DNA of 64,000 nucleotides from Leptidea sinapis (GCF_905404315.1 NC_066294.1:6287501-6351500); one strand, 5' to 3'; numbered from the stretch's first letter, positions 9,955 through 21,062 are shown. The notes: a model not told the origin generated them from the letters alone. Made by a program: numbers and translations.

Positions 9955-10215
9955 ACTAGCGCTAAATAACTTAGCGTGAGGTATTCGTTTTACAAGCCCT
10001 GAAGATGCGGTGAAAGCGTTCGAATATGCCATAGAAGAGACCTCTAAGGAAGAATGGGCCCACTGCTTTTCTTAGTGGTCCCATCGAATGCGACGATGTG
10101 TAGGGAGGAACGGAGATTACTTCGAAAAACAATAAAAGTTTCGGCAACTTTCTACATTAAGCCGTTTTTCATTTTCGAAACATTTTCAGTGTTACCTAGG
10201 TACTTATCCTCTGAC
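9955..10215 (+). mobile_element. Mariner 3' remnant
   Basis: The plus strand encodes the C-terminal end of a mariner transposase: PEDAVKAFEYAIEETS.EEWAHCFS, a stop, then WSHRMRRCV and RNGDYFEKQ with its stop near 10130. A 3' untranslated stretch follows, with a likely terminal-repeat motif cgaaacattttcagtgttacc. Everything upstream, including all three catalytic residues, is gone. It is a different copy from the ones at 3950 and 15187. Confidence 0.7.
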
Positions 10216-10584
10216 AGAGGTACGTTCTAGACCTTGGATCACCTGTTTAAGTGGACGCCTGGATAACTTTGTTTTGATTTTTTTTTGCCGATGAACACCA
10301 AGGACTTATCGTCTCCTGTCCAAAGGGAACAAATAGGTATTCATCATTGAGTGATGCATATTTCCTCGGCTTTACATTTTCGGCAATTTCCGCCGCTGCC
10401 ATGCACTCGTAGTGTACATGTTAGGGTAAACGAGAAATTAACCGATGTCGATAACTTTTGCCTCTCGCGTCGCGACATATCTCGTTATTCGTACGTTCAA
10501 TATGAGAGGGCGATAGCGCGTCCAAATTTATTGATATTAATTGATTTACCTCTATTGATTAAATAAAGTTAAGTTTCTTGTATG
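10216..10584. other. Unassigned stretch
   Basis: Moderately GC-balanced sequence (for example around 10380-10500) with a 71-codon open frame but no recognisable protein. No repeat match within the window. Confidence 0.35.
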
Positions 10585-10715
10585 TTCTTCTCACGAGCTC
10601 TACTTTTTCCGAACATATTATGGTAGATTCAGTAATTTAAAAGAAATATTTTTAGTGATGAATGACGATGGCGCTTAGTTTAAGCCTAATTGAATAAATT
10701 TTATTTAACTTTGAC
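10585..10715 (+). mobile_element. CR1-like LINE 3' end, family d
   Basis: Motifs gtatgttcttctcacgagct, taaaagaaatattt and aagcctaattgaataaa, with a ttgactt tail, recur at 43470-43615. Non-coding tail similar in layout to families a and b. Confidence 0.5.
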
Positions 10716-10895
10716 TTAAACTAAAATGTATAATGCAATGCTTTCCTCATCAACAGAATGTGTGTAAATTGTAATATGTGAATTTGTAAAATTGTTATCA
10801 TGATTACAAGAAAACTGATCGAAGTCAAAGGATCTTTGAGAAACAGTAACACCATGGCAAGTTACGGACATCGGGCAACTCAGTGGGCAATTTGT

Positions 10896-11221
10896 GTTTT
10901 TTTTTAATTATTTTTTTATGAAAATACGGGACGAGACGAGCAGGACGTTCAGATGATGGTAATTGATACGCCCTGCCCATTACAATGCAGTGCCGCTCAG
11001 GATTCTTGAAAAGCCCAAAAATTTTGAGCGGCACTACAATGGCGCTCGTCACCTTGAGACATAAGATGTTAAGTCTCATTTTCCCAGTAATTTTACTAGC
11101 TACGGCGCCCTTCAGATCGAAACACAGTAATGTTTACATTATTGCTTCACGGCAGAAATAGGCGCCGTTGTGGTACCCATAATCTAGCCGGCATCCTGTA
11201 CAAAGGAGCCTCCCACTGGTG
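10896..11221 (-). mobile_element. SINE-like repeat, family R (copy 2)
   Basis: Near full-length copy in reverse orientation, from a T-rich run (the complement of the A-rich end) through the paired gccgctca and tgagcggc blocks to gaggctcccactggtga at the other end. It keeps most diagnostic motifs, so this and 30989-31300 give the best view of the consensus. Confidence 0.7.
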
Positions 11222-12036
11222 ATTATATACCATTAGCTTACCCGCATGTATGTTCATTTGCTCTCCTCTTACATAAAAAAAACGATGTAACAATATGTAT
11301 ATCCGAATAATATAGTATTAAGTTTTCCACGAACACGGTAAAAGTGAAAGGCCTTAAATCGAACTATTTTTACATTAATTACTTGTTAAGTAATAAAACC
11401 GCTAATAAATACAATAACAATTAATAATAAAAACGGTTTGTTTTAACTAAAACTGGCTTTTATTTAAACGTTTTCATATAGAATTAATAAGTTAATTAAC
11501 TTAAAAATGCGCCGTAATCTCTATTGGCATACTTCAAAATCCAGTTTACAAAAATTTCGTTAATTGCATTTCAAATTACGTTAGCAATTAAAATTAGGTT
11601 CGCGTAGTGTGCTCTCAAAAATTTTGCAGTATTCATTTTTAATTTGAGTACCAGCAGCGAAAATGCGACGCAGACTTCAATTGGGTTCCGTACAAAGTTT
11701 TCGATTCGTTTCAATTTAAAATCAAACAATACAATTTTACGATTGGACGCAAAATCATTGGGAGCAATTAAAAGTTCAGCAGCCGCGACCAAGTTCAGCA
11801 GTTTCTGTATATTTTGTTTTATAGAGTTTAGAAAATATTAAACATGCTGCCTTTCGTAATGCTTGGAATTAATTCACTGCAGCTTGACGTAGATTTCTTG
11901 TATATCATATACTCGCACGGGTATAAAATATTATATAGCCTAAAAAATTATTAAAATCGATCCAGTAGTATTGATTTATTCATTACTGACCGTGGCCCGC
12001 ACTCGTTAAATTTAGAGTGACTTTGTTTTATACTAT
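11222..12036. other. Unassigned stretch
   Basis: AT-rich with overlapping open frames of about 70 codons on both strands near 11571-11841. Neither resembles a protein I know. No internal repeat match seen. Confidence 0.35.
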
Positions 12037-12437
12037 ACTAGGTGATACCCGCGACTTCGTCCGCGTCCACGCATGACGAAGCACGTAGTACTTATAAAAA
12101 TATTTATTTCTTATGACAAACTTAAGATTTTACGTTCATAAAAATTTTGTTTTCAAATTTGCTGAGAAAGTTGGAAAGATATAAAAATTCTAATTAGTTA
12201 TTCATTTTAAACTATTCTTTCAATTTTATTTTCTGAACGACGGGGGACACATCAAAGGATAGACAAAATTGTTGTTTTTATTTGATTCCGAGCATTTTCA
12301 TATTTATTCACCCTTTAAACCTTCTCTGGACTTCCACAAATAATTCAAGACCAAAATTAGCCAAATCGGTCCAACCGTTCTCGAGTTTTAGCGAGACTAA
12401 CGAACAGCAATTCATTTTTATATATATAGATATAGAT
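12037..12437 (-). mobile_element. Helitron-like element, family H2
   Basis: In reverse orientation the element ends (plus-strand left) with actaggtgatacccgcgact, the complement of a hairpin-bearing CTAGT terminus. It begins on the right with taaaaatgaattgctgttcg, then ttagtctcgctaaaactcga. The same start occurs at 16722 and 40421. Its two ends come from combinable but different Helitron-like termini. No coding content. Confidence 0.45.
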
Positions 12438-12689
12438 CTGTATTAAATCAACAATGTATTTAAGGTATTTAATTAGATAAGGATTAATGCTGTATTGGTT
12501 AAAATCGCTTCGCAAATTAGCCATTATTTGTCGTAAAAAGAAAATGACAAAAAATGTTATTGTGGGATATTCGTATGAGATATACATATATACCATAGCG
12601 GAGTTTTCTGTAGACCTTTTGTGTGCAATACTTAGTACATTATTTTGATAAATATAACAGTATTTCTCCACTATTTAATGGATGTTATT

Positions 12690-12800
12690 ATACATATAAA
12701 CCTTCCTCTTCAATCACTCTATCGTTTAATAATCACCGCATCAAAATCCGTTGCGTAGTTTTAAAGATTTATGGTAATATAGTAAAAATAATATAATATA
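12690..12800 (+). repeat. Dispersed repeat related to the Jockey insertion target
   Basis: The segment with aaccttcctcttcaatcact, then ctat..., then caccgcatcaaaatccgttg and gtttaaag-like sequence matches, with changes, the two halves at 31745-31806 and 35365-35465 that flank the Jockey element. This supports the view that those halves were once contiguous. Confidence 0.45.
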
Positions 12801-12830
12801 ATAATATTGACACACTTTTGTACAAATCCT

Positions 12831-13054
12831 CTTTTTTTAATGATTATAAAGGACGAGACGAGCAAGACGTTCAACTGATTGTCATATATACGCCCTACCC
12901 ATGATGCCCCTGCATGTAGTGCCGCTCAAATTTCTTGAAAACCCTAAAATTCTTAGCGGCACTGCAATTGCGCTCGTCACCTTGATACAGAGCATGTTAG
13001 TTTAATTTGCCCAGTAATTTCACTAGCTACGGCGCCTTTCAGACCGAAACACAA
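12831..13054 (-). mobile_element. SINE-like repeat, family R (copy 3, truncated)
   Basis: From the T-rich A-tail complement through tgccgctcaaa..ttagcggcactgca to ctacggcgcctttcagaccg. The segment beyond the ggcgcc block is missing, i.e. it is 5'-truncated. Confidence 0.6.
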
Positions 13055-13224
13055 TTTATGAACGATGCGGGACTAAAAATTTTGTTTTCAAATTTTATTT
13101 TTATTTTTAGCAGTGTTTTTTATCATTAATATATACAAAATTTGCACTTTACTCAAATTTTTCTTATTAAAATTGAAATTTTCTTATGAGACATTGTAAA
13201 GTTGATGGTAAAGCAATTAAAAAT

Positions 13225-13662
13225 GGCGTGACAATCGTACAATACCTACCTACATAATATTTAAAAATTTCAATCAATATTTAATGCATTATACATTCTC
13301 AAACAAACATAAATACATTTAAACATCCGCGATTCGGAAACAAATTTATTCATATTATATTCATCATTTGCAATACCGTTATTTTTTTATGGAATAGGAG
13401 GATATACGGGTCACCTGTTGTTAAGTGATCACCGCCGTCCACATTCTCTTGCAACACCATAGGAATCAAAGGTGTACACGCTTTTTTTTAAGGTAACCAT
13501 GTCGTATCGTCCCGGAAACACCGCACAAGGAAGCTCATTCCATAGATTTGTAGTACGTGGAAGAAAGCCCCTTGAAAACCGCACTATGGAGGATGATTCC
13601 AACCCGGGTCCTCAAGCTCAGTAGACGGAGTAACTAACCACTGGACCGTATGTGTCATTGGA
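13225..13662 (-). mobile_element. tRNA-derived SINE, family T3, interrupted by a LINE
   Basis: The left part (to about 13381) has the family T3 body (cataaatac, then cgattcggaaacaaa, then tattcatcat). The right part (13593-13662) has the tRNA-like end in reverse (gattccaacccgggtcctca, agctcagtag, ggtta-like). Between them sits the LINE B fragment 13382-13592. The break falls next to the B-box, inside what is contiguous at 14395-14627 and 63455-63597. Confidence 0.5.
13382..13592 (-). mobile_element. LINE family B 3' fragment inside a T3 SINE
   Basis: It starts with the T-run (A-tail complement) and tatggaataggagga, then encodes on the minus strand the C-terminal LWNELP block (RTTNLWNELPCAVFPGRYDM-like) and the stop region. 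It is truncated at the point corresponding to ~37260 of the longer copy. Confidence 0.7.
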
Positions 13663-14117
13663 ATATAACTATACCACTTGACAAGTATCTAATAGTCAAA
13701 CACTCATAGCAATTGTATAAACTTTATCGCATAATCCAAAAAGAAACGATAATATTAACGGTATTGTATAAAAACAAAAGAACTTGGCCTTAGCAAAGTG
13801 AAAAAAAAAGGTTTCCCCTTCTGACTGACACTCAAATTTTCCGTTTACTTGATTTAAAAAATCCCCAATTACATGAAAAGAAAAGCAAACATTTCATTTG
13901 GCCACGCGAACGTGTATTCAACGTATGATCGCAGATTGCAATAAAAATGCTGACGTTTTGACGCTGTGAACTGCTTTTATTCAGCGTGCATTTTATACAG
14001 TCAGCACTTTTTTGTTTATATTTGTTTTTCCGTTTGTTTTAATCACTCTTCAATTAAACATTGGTATTATGGCAAATAATTGGTCATGGTTTACATGTTA
14101 AAACAAATATGCATATA
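13663..14117. other. Unassigned stretch
   Basis: AT-rich, with no open frame of note and no repeat match within the window. Confidence 0.35.
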
Positions 14118-14800
14118 CTAACTAGCTTTTAACCGCTTACCGTGCGCGTGCAATAGTTACATTGGGTTGTATTTTTTTATATATACTCTTTATATATCTT
14201 TATATATACTTTGCAAATAATACACATTGAAACTTAGTAGTTAGAAACCGTAGTCGGTTAATACATTTATATAAGCTACCAACTATAGAACTTTCATATC
14301 CCCTTTTCATCCCCACATAGGTCTAAATTTTTAAAACGCTAGCAAAAAATTTTTATTTATTTCATATTAACTGCTTAAATAATAATATTAATAATATTGA
14401 CACACTTTTTACACAAATTATCTTGCCCCAAATTAGGTAAATATAGCCTGTGTTATGGGTTGCAAGATATATTTAATACAATAAACTTACACATACATAA
14501 ATACATATATACATCCATTGCTCGGAAACAAACATCCATATTCATCATATAAATGCTTGCACCTACCGGGATTCGAACCCGGGACCTCTAGCTTAGTAGG
14601 AAGGATCGCTAAATACAAAGTTTAATGGTGTTATCTTCGATAATGACGAATTTTCATACAATCTTCCAGCCCCTATTTTGACCCCGCCAAGCCTTTAAAG
14701 GTCGTTTCCCAACCTCTTCTCTATCTCTGTAATAAATTTCATCAAAATCGGTTCAGTGGTTTAGGCGGGAATCCACATTTATCTAAATATATATATTTTA
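14118..14800 (-). repeat. Composite dispersed repeat with nested SINE
   Basis: It begins actagcttttaaccgcttac (the complement of a CTAGT-type end) and closes with catcaaaatcggttcagtgg, a motif I recognise from common insect interspersed repeats. The block is interrupted by the T3 SINE at 14395-14627. Possibly Helitron-derived. Confidence 0.35.
14395..14627 (-). mobile_element. tRNA-derived SINE, family T3
   Basis: In reverse orientation. The body starts attgacacactttttacaca, passes cggaaacaaacatccata, and ends with the tRNA-like part tgcacctaccgggattcgaa, cccgggacctctagct (B-box complement and A-box complement) and tagtagg. Other copies are at 13225-13662, 15096-15180, 23815-23945 and 63455-63597. 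Confidence 0.65.
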
Positions 14801-15095
14801 TTATGTGCGTTTATAGTAAGTGATGAATTATTACAACATTATAATTTATAACTAACGTGCATGTTATGGTTTGAGAGGCTTTGTTTCTGTGATTAATTCC
14901 ACAATTATATTTTGCGTGCACTTTTGGGTGGTTACTTTAGCCAGCCTAGCTCCTTTCAGAAGTTCAGAACTTTCCTGGGATGTTCAGGAACTTCTTGGAG
15001 GTCTTAAGGAATTAATTGAGCGACTGTTTCGTCTTCGAACGAACAGCCTTTGCATTCGGGGCTAACGCCCATTTGTCAATAGGTGCTTATTTACA

Positions 15096-15180
15096 ACCCA
15101 TATAGCTCAGTGGTTAGTGTCCCTGCCTACTGAGTATTTATATGATTAATATGGATGCTTGTTCCCGAGTCATGGATGTT
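15096..15180 (+). mobile_element. T3 SINE fragment with internal deletion
   Basis: Plus-strand copy of the tRNA-like 5' part (catatagctcagtggttagt, cctgcctactgag) joined directly to the later body segment (gcttgttcccgagtcatgga). The B-box is missing. Confidence 0.5.
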
Positions 15181-15186
15181 TACATG

Positions 15187-16252
15187 GGGCACGCTAAAAG
15201 TTTTACACTTCTAGCTAATCGGAACTATATGTATTTCGAATGTAATTTTGTTTTTAAACGATGCAACCTTCTTAGTAATAAAAAGAAACAATTCACATCA
15301 TAGTTCTATGTACACGACGAAAATGGAATTAAGTCGAAAAGATTTTATAGAGCGATGATTTTTTATGATTTTAAAAGTTCTGTCTCTATGCAAGACTGTG
15401 CCGCTTGTGTTCTAAATGCTTTTGGGAGAGAAGCACCTTGCTTGAGCACCGTGATGCGATGGTTTGTTGAATTTCAGAGAGGTCGGGTTTCTTTACATGG
15501 CGAATTTCGTGAAGGGCGGCCTTCAACTGGCGTCAACGGAAATAATGTGGCTACTATTAAGCGGCTGATTGAAGAAAACCCGCGGATTACCTATGAGACT
15601 AAACGAGGACTATTGGGGATTTCTACGTATTTCAAAGATTGGTATTTCGGCCAAATTCAGAAAATTTTACACGAAGATTTGAAAGTACGGAAATTTTGTT
15701 GTCGTTGGATCCCTCATGAACTGACAGCGGAGCAGAACCGGGCTCGCGTGGAATGGTGCTCACAGATGCTAATGAAGTACGACCACGGTCATTGCAGCTA
15801 CGGGTCCCATCTGCACAATTCCACTTGAAGATCAAAAGAGTATAAATGCCGAGTGGTATTCTACTATTTGTCTACCCAGGGTGTTAAAAAAGTTTGCAAA
15901 AGACGACCAAAAATCCGCGTTCTCCTTCCATAAGTCATTTTTAGCTTCGGAAGAAGTACAACTCGTCACCCATCCGCATAGCCCCAACCTAGTACCCTGT
16001 GATTTCTATATTTTCCCCAGAACCAAATCTTTCATGAGAGGTTTCACTATTACCAATTCCAAAGAGGCAGTGATAGCGTTCAATCAGCACGTAGAAAACA
16101 TGCCGTCAAGTCTGTGGTCCTCCTGTTTTAAAAATGATTCGATCGCATGAATAAATGTTTAAAATGTAAAGGAGAGTATTTTGAAAAGCAATAAACATAA
16201 TATTTCGGTTATAACATGTCATTTTTTTAGTTATACAAAACTTTTAGTGTGA
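15187..16252 (+). mobile_element. Mariner element, deleted copy
   Basis: Imperfect terminal inverted repeats bracket the block. The left motif cacgctaaaagttttacact (15189 onward) matches the complement of the right motif in 16222-16252 (cactaaaagttttgtataac). The transposase remnant lies between. Total length is about 1.07 kb against about 1.3 kb for an intact mariner, consistent with the internal deletion seen in the coding part. Confidence 0.7.
15323..16190 (+). pseudogene. Mariner transposase remnant
   Basis: ATG at 15323 opens MELSRKDF but meets a stop after 11 codons. A +1 shift near 15345 restores the family frame (MIFYDFKSSVSMQDCA), which runs through the helix-turn-helix regions (STVMRWFVEFQRG, GRPST, RLIEENPRITYE) and WIPHELTAEQNRARVEWC. 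After KYDHGH the segment with the first catalytic Asp is deleted, and the sequence resumes at NAEWYSTICLPRV. The second catalytic segment (DNASSHT) is deleted too. HPHSPNLVPCDFYIFPRTK keeps the third Asp. A further shift precedes the C-terminal GEYFEKQ (stop near 16190). Non-functional. Confidence 0.85.
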
Positions 16253-16721
16253 CCTACGTGTCAGTGTTTATTTATATGTTTATCTAAGTATATCGTATTA
16301 AATATACTATCGTTGTCTGGTACCCAAGGTACAGGTTATGTCTAGTTTGAGGCTAGATAATTTGTGTAAAAGTGTGTCAATATCATGTTATTATTATGTT
16401 TATTTAGGAGGCTTTATTTGTTTAAGCGATGAATTGACGAGTTGACGAGACAGTCTAGATGATACACGTATCACTTCATTTGACTGTCTGCAGCTTGCAA
16501 GGTAAGCTCATCGTGCGATCTAAAAAAGGGCAGCGTAGTAGGCATTATAAGTTAATATTGAATACAATGTATGTGTAAGGATGCTTCGTGAACATGATGG
16601 TCGTTATTACTGTCATAATTAGTAATCCCATCTAACAAACACAAGCAAGAAGTTGTCCGTTTCATATCCCTGGTTTAACAAAAAAGAGTTTTTGCATCGT
16701 CAATTGGTCTCAGAATTAACA
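16253..16721. other. Unassigned stretch
   Basis: It includes gtgtaaaagtgtgtcaata near 16370, the complement of the T3 body start, suggesting a small SINE scrap. Otherwise nothing recognised. Confidence 0.35.
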
Positions 16722-17168
16722 ATATATAGAATATATAAAAATGAATTGCTGTCCGTTAGTCTCGCTAAAACTCGAAAACGGCCGGACCGATTTGGCTAAT
16801 TTTGGTCTTGAATTATTCGTGGAAGTCCAGGGAAGGTTTAAAAGGTGAATAAATATGAACATTCTCGGAAAAAAATAAATATAAACAAAAATTTTGTTCT
16901 TCCCCTTGACGTGTCCCCCGTCGTTTAGAAATCAATTTGAAAGAATAGTTTAAAATAAATAACTGATTAGAATCTATATATATTTCTATCTCTCAGGGGG
17001 TAAAAAATAAACTTAATTTTAGCTAACTATAGTTGGTAGAATAACTACAGTAGTTAAATATCTATTAGATTATTTTTATAAAGATTATTAGATTAGATTC
17101 GTTGAAGCTCAAGGAAGGTTTACATATATAATTTATATGGAAAACCAACGTTTGCCAGGTCAGCTAGT
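16722..17168 (+). mobile_element. Helitron-like element, family H2
   Basis: It starts atatataaaaatgaattgct, then gttagtctcgctaaaactcg and ggccggaccgatttggctaa, and ends cgtttgccaggtcagctagt. The same start and internal blocks (gtggaagtccag, cgtgtcccccgtcgtt, cagggggtaaaaaataaact) are at 40421-41134. The CAGCTAGT end fits a Helitron 3' terminus. No coding sequence. Confidence 0.55.
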
Positions 17169-18195
17169 ACTATATAATATGTATACAACATAATATTTTG
17201 ATTGACAGAAAGTTTCATCACCGTTATTTCACTCTTAAGTTACATATCATTAAAATAAGACCTCTATTGCCGGGCTCTTGGGCTATAAAAAGACAATGAG
17301 CATGTTAACTTTCAATCTTGAAAATTATCTATGATAGTAATCTGCGATCTAACGTAAGTATAAGTTGTGAGGCACGCGCGCGTTCCCACGTGATGCCTTT
17401 GTCGGCGCGCGACAAAGCTACTCTGACGACATACCATGTTTTCTGTCGACCAGTGCGATAATTAACAAAACAATGCACAAATCACCTTAATCTATTAGCT
17501 ATAAGAATTGTTTTACTCTAATATCTATGAAGGAAAAATTACAAACTGCTCGGTTTGAAGGGTCGTAAGCTCAAAATGCTTTTATTAATAAAGAACTCCT
17601 ACATATTTGTGTTAACGTTCAAATTTTATTGCAGGAAGTCTAGCCAGTATTGAAGATGTGGCATAGGTAGGCATCAGTGACCCCTCATTTAAGGTAGGGC
17701 AATTGTTTATCAATCTAGACGAAGAGCTGGTGTTTTATTTATTATTGAAGGAAGTACAGTCATCATGCCTATAACGCGGTTGCCTTAAAACGCGTTTTTA
17801 TATTACGCAATTACAATAATTGTCTGTATAACACGGCTACCGCCCTATATAACGCAGGAATTCCCACATACATATTTATGTTCTGTGAAATTTATAATGT
17901 TTTTGACAGTTTATAATTAGCTTTGTTAGATAAATTATTTTATTAAATTTGTTTATTAAAAACCTTAATAATATAGTGAAACTATGCAAACGAAATTTGG
18001 AAATAATAGTGACGAATTGTGATAATTATTATTATTATTATGAATTACGAAGTCGTAAAAACGCGTTATAGTTACATTTTGCCGTTTTTCCTACTAGGTA
18101 TAGAATTCACTAAAACCATTTTACTGTTTATATAACATAATAAATGTCTTATTAACGATATGTGCATTATGTTGTTTTATCATATATGTATGACA
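17169..18195. other. Unassigned stretch with GC-rich patch
   Basis: A GC-rich patch at 17365-17425 (cacgcgcgcgttcccacgtg, cggcgcgcgac) stands out from the AT-rich surroundings. A possible 3' splice site (attttattgcag, 17623-17634) is followed only by a very short open frame. An (ATT)n run is at 18028-18041. No gene recognised. Confidence 0.35.
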
Positions 18196-18310
18196 TCATA
18201 GGCATTTGTTTTCTCAAAATTGATTCCTTTAGGATTCTTTTTGATGTCATTGTTATTGCTATAAAATAATCATAAACTAATTCCAAGCTGTCCGAGGTTT
18301 TCTTATAAAT
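18196..18310 (-). mobile_element. CR1-like LINE family c 3' fragment, internally deleted
   Basis: Complement of the family-c 3' end (ttctcaaaattgattccttt, tttttgatgtcat) joined directly to its earlier segment (ctataaaataatcataaact, ccaagctgtccga). About 120 bp present in the copy at 42142-42546 is missing between them. Confidence 0.55.
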
Positions 18311-18837
18311 CTGTGAAGACTTGATAAATGTAAATATGTTGTGCTTTTGTTTACTCGTGATTTATCATCTTACGAAACTATGAATTAATTAATAAATTTT
18401 GTTTTTATTCTTCTATTTATTAGTGTTTTGTCTACTTACAAAGTATTGAATTAAAAAAATTTACGTTAAAGTTTCCAGTTTGAGAATGTTGTAGCTCTTA
18501 AGCTAGGATGTCTATTCTATGATAAATGTGTGTTCGTTTCGTGACCGGCGGGCTCGGCTATGGTCGGCAATTAGCGATGCTCACGATCGAATGTGATATG
18601 TGATTGCCTGCTAATTCGTTATCTCTACATTGTGGGCGCCTTAATTAATATTAATGTTTGTTAATGTGTAATGATGTATCGGTAATTTATTGAGCTTTCG
18701 ATGCGTAGGGAACGCTAATGTATATTATATTAAACTAGCTATTATTATTATACACTTTATTATAATTTCATCTTAATTTCTACATTTATATATATAACAT
18801 ATTTATAAAAAAAAAACAATATTACAAATATAAATAA
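18311..18837. other. Unassigned stretch
   Basis: AT-rich, with no recognisable gene or shared repeat. It includes A-runs near 18808. Confidence 0.35.
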
Positions 18838-19515
18838 AAAAATAGAGTCCCGCCGGCGTTGGTTCACGACAATTCCGCCGGTGGTTAGGGCGACAGACTA
18901 ACCGGCCATTCCTAATATTCAGTCTATCTCTACTTGAGATAAAAATCGTAATTATCGTTGATTTTTCTGTCCCAATAAACTTATCGACGGTAAGTCACCT
19001 TATCCGCACACGCCGTCTGTCAAAGGGACGACGTATAGCTTACCAGCGATAGAAGTTAGTATGAAAATTGCAATTCACGCGTCCCAATATAAGGCGACAA
19101 GAATGACTTATCGGGTATATTGAAACAGCTGTAGATTATTGACAGCTAATTACCTACTGACAGTAGAAGGTAGTAATTTATCTCTATCTGTAGATAGTAA
19201 ATTGGGAACGGCCGTCAGAAACTTCCGCACGATGCGTGCCGTTCCCAAAACAGCTGCTTTCTGTAACTGACCCTTTATCCAGTTATTGAGTGAGAGCCTC
19301 TTGAGATGATGGTCGAGGCTCTTTGCTATAAGACCGTTTGTGGAAACGACTATTAGGACAATTATTGTTAAATCAACATCCTACGTCAGTAACCTCGTGT
19401 GCTAGGTCTAGGTACTTCGACCTTTTGTCTATTTCATCATTCCCAAGGAATCATCACACGGAACGGGGATATCGACAATAATTCCCCACGCTCTAACCGA
19501 TCTACCAACACAATA
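18838..19515 (-). mobile_element. LINE C-terminus with restriction-like endonuclease, split
   Basis: Minus-strand reading of 19515-19205 gives PDIVLVDRLERGGIIVDIPV, then a SKYLDLAHEV motif after a short gap, and later SSQEALTQ and KGSVTESSCFG. The PD...(I)VDI.VP...KY spacing is what I expect of the PD-(D/E)xK restriction-like endonuclease at the C-terminus of R2/R4/Dong-type LINEs. Stops (for example before FNNNCPN) show it is dead. The 3' remainder (18838-18913; tttggttcacgacaattccg, ccggtggttagggcgacaga) is separated by the ~300-bp element 18914-19214. Subclass is uncertain. Confidence 0.5.
18914..19214 (+). mobile_element. ~300-bp non-coding element, family M
   Basis: The reverse complement of this block matches 36211-36511 over its whole length (agatagactgaat at one end and acggccgtt.ccaa at the other, with tcccaata, taagctata.gtcgtccc and cttctactgtcag inside). 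Two copies in opposite orientation with shared end points suggest a MITE-type unit. The class and duplication length were not resolved. Confidence 0.55.
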
Positions 19516-19559
19516 TCAGGCTTATAATAATATTATTATCTATTAAAAAAAACTATAGG

Positions 19560-19790
19560 AGCTAGGGTAATTTGAACCTGCTAAGGTATATTTATAAGTT
19601 AAATTTATTCGTTTTAAGTCGTACAAACATTTTCATTGTTGTTTATTTAATGTATATCTTAAGTAGTGACGTATTATTAAGTAATTATTAGCATTCATTG
19701 TAACCTTTGTGGTTTTTTAGATGCTAAGTTGACCTAGTTTGTATGTCAGTAATTTTATGTAATATGATAAATAAATAAAATAAAAAAAGG
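19560..19790 (+). mobile_element. Probable LINE 3' tail
   Basis: Non-coding AT-rich block ending in ttatgtaatatgataaataa, ataaaataaaaaaagg, a short-tandem A-rich tail typical of retrotransposed 3' ends. No coding part or second copy was identified in the window. Confidence 0.3.
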
Positions 19791-20114
19791 AAGCAATGTA
19801 CATACCATTTTACCGTTTATGTTTTTTTTATTTGATATATTAAGTTAAATATTTACAGTGATAAAAGTGTTATTATTCCCAAAAATAATATTTTTCCATT
19901 AATGTAATAAATATTCGCCTCAACACAACTCATCTTCACGGGCTAATGAATCATGAGTCGGACTAATGGTATTGGGACTACAAGGCAGTACAGCGTTGCC
20001 AAAGATCTTTGGAAATTTTGTCGGGCCAGTGAATACCGTGGATATTGCGAAGGCATCGGTTAACGTAAGCCTGAAGTTGATGAGACCATGCAGCACAGCG
20101 GTCTTTTATTTATC

Positions 20115-20390
20115 ACCAGTGGGAGGCTCCTTTGTTGCTGTCTAGATTATGGGTACGCCTATTTCTGCCGTGAAGAAGTAATGTGTAAGCATTACAGTGT
20201 TTCGATCTGAAGGGCAAATCAGACTTATCATCTTATGTCTCAAGGTGACGAGTAGCAGTTATAATGCCACTCATAATTTTTGTATTTTTCAATAATACTG
20301 ACTGGCGCTGCATTGTATTGGACAGGGAGCATCAAATACCATCAGCTGAACGTCCTGCTCGCCTCGTCCCTTATTTTTTATAACCAAATT
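20115..20390 (+). mobile_element. SINE-like repeat, family R (copy 4)
   Basis: Starts accagtgggaggctcctttg and ends gctgaacgtcctgctcgcct, cgtccc plus a T/A-rich end. The two stem blocks are present but diverged (tgccactcata and tgactggcgctgca). The ggcgcc block is partly deleted. Confidence 0.65.
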
Positions 20391-20802
20391 AAATCATATT
20401 TTAAATAGCAATGAATTTCCGTAAAACAGTGCCGTGCCTCCTTCTGTTAACTTTTTTATAACAACCTTTTTTAATTCCATTTATAGGTATACAATGAAAA
20501 GTAATAGTAATAAATGTATGAATTGGTTAAGCCAGATAGACACCCTTAATATAATAGTTTTATTTGTTGTCATAAACAATTAGTTAGCCACACGCTCGCC
20601 TGACCAACTCCTAAATAAAAACCCCTCTTTGCTTAAGTCAGTCATTAGTTAAACATTCCGCCCCTCGTATGAACATTTTGACATCATGATAGTTTCAACA
20701 TTAATTGTGTAAACAAAGGAGTGAAAAAGTAATTAAAATGGTGTTTATGGAAATAAAAAAATATCAACGGTATTTTATAGATTAAAGATATTCGAGCTAG
20801 TG
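20391..20802. other. Unassigned stretch
   Basis: No recognisable gene or repeat. Confidence 0.35.
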
Positions 20803-21062
20803 TAAATCCTACTACTCCACAGCTGAATATCTTAGTGATCCGACAGCCTGGGACTTGATAATGATTATTTTATAGTATAGTTATATATATATTTGATTAA
20901 AAAGAGCGCAAAAAAAATGCTAGGAGAGTTTCTTGCGCCGCTACTTCTCACTCTCAGAGCGCCATTTGTTTCCGAAGCGGTATCTAGTATATTAGAAAAT
21001 TACATCAAAAAGAATTCTAATGGAATCAATTTTAAGAAAAAAAATGCCTTTATTATTTATTA
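20803..21062 (+). mobile_element. CR1-like LINE 3' end, family c
   Basis: It begins just inside the last codons of the ORF (tcctactactccacagctga, atatcttagtgatccgacag, cctgggac) and continues through the 3' untranslated region (gagagtttcttgcgccgcta, cttctc, cagagcgccatttgtttcc, gaattctaatggaatcaatt) to a tttatt-rich end. The coding version of the same family is at 52141-52570. Confidence 0.7.
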
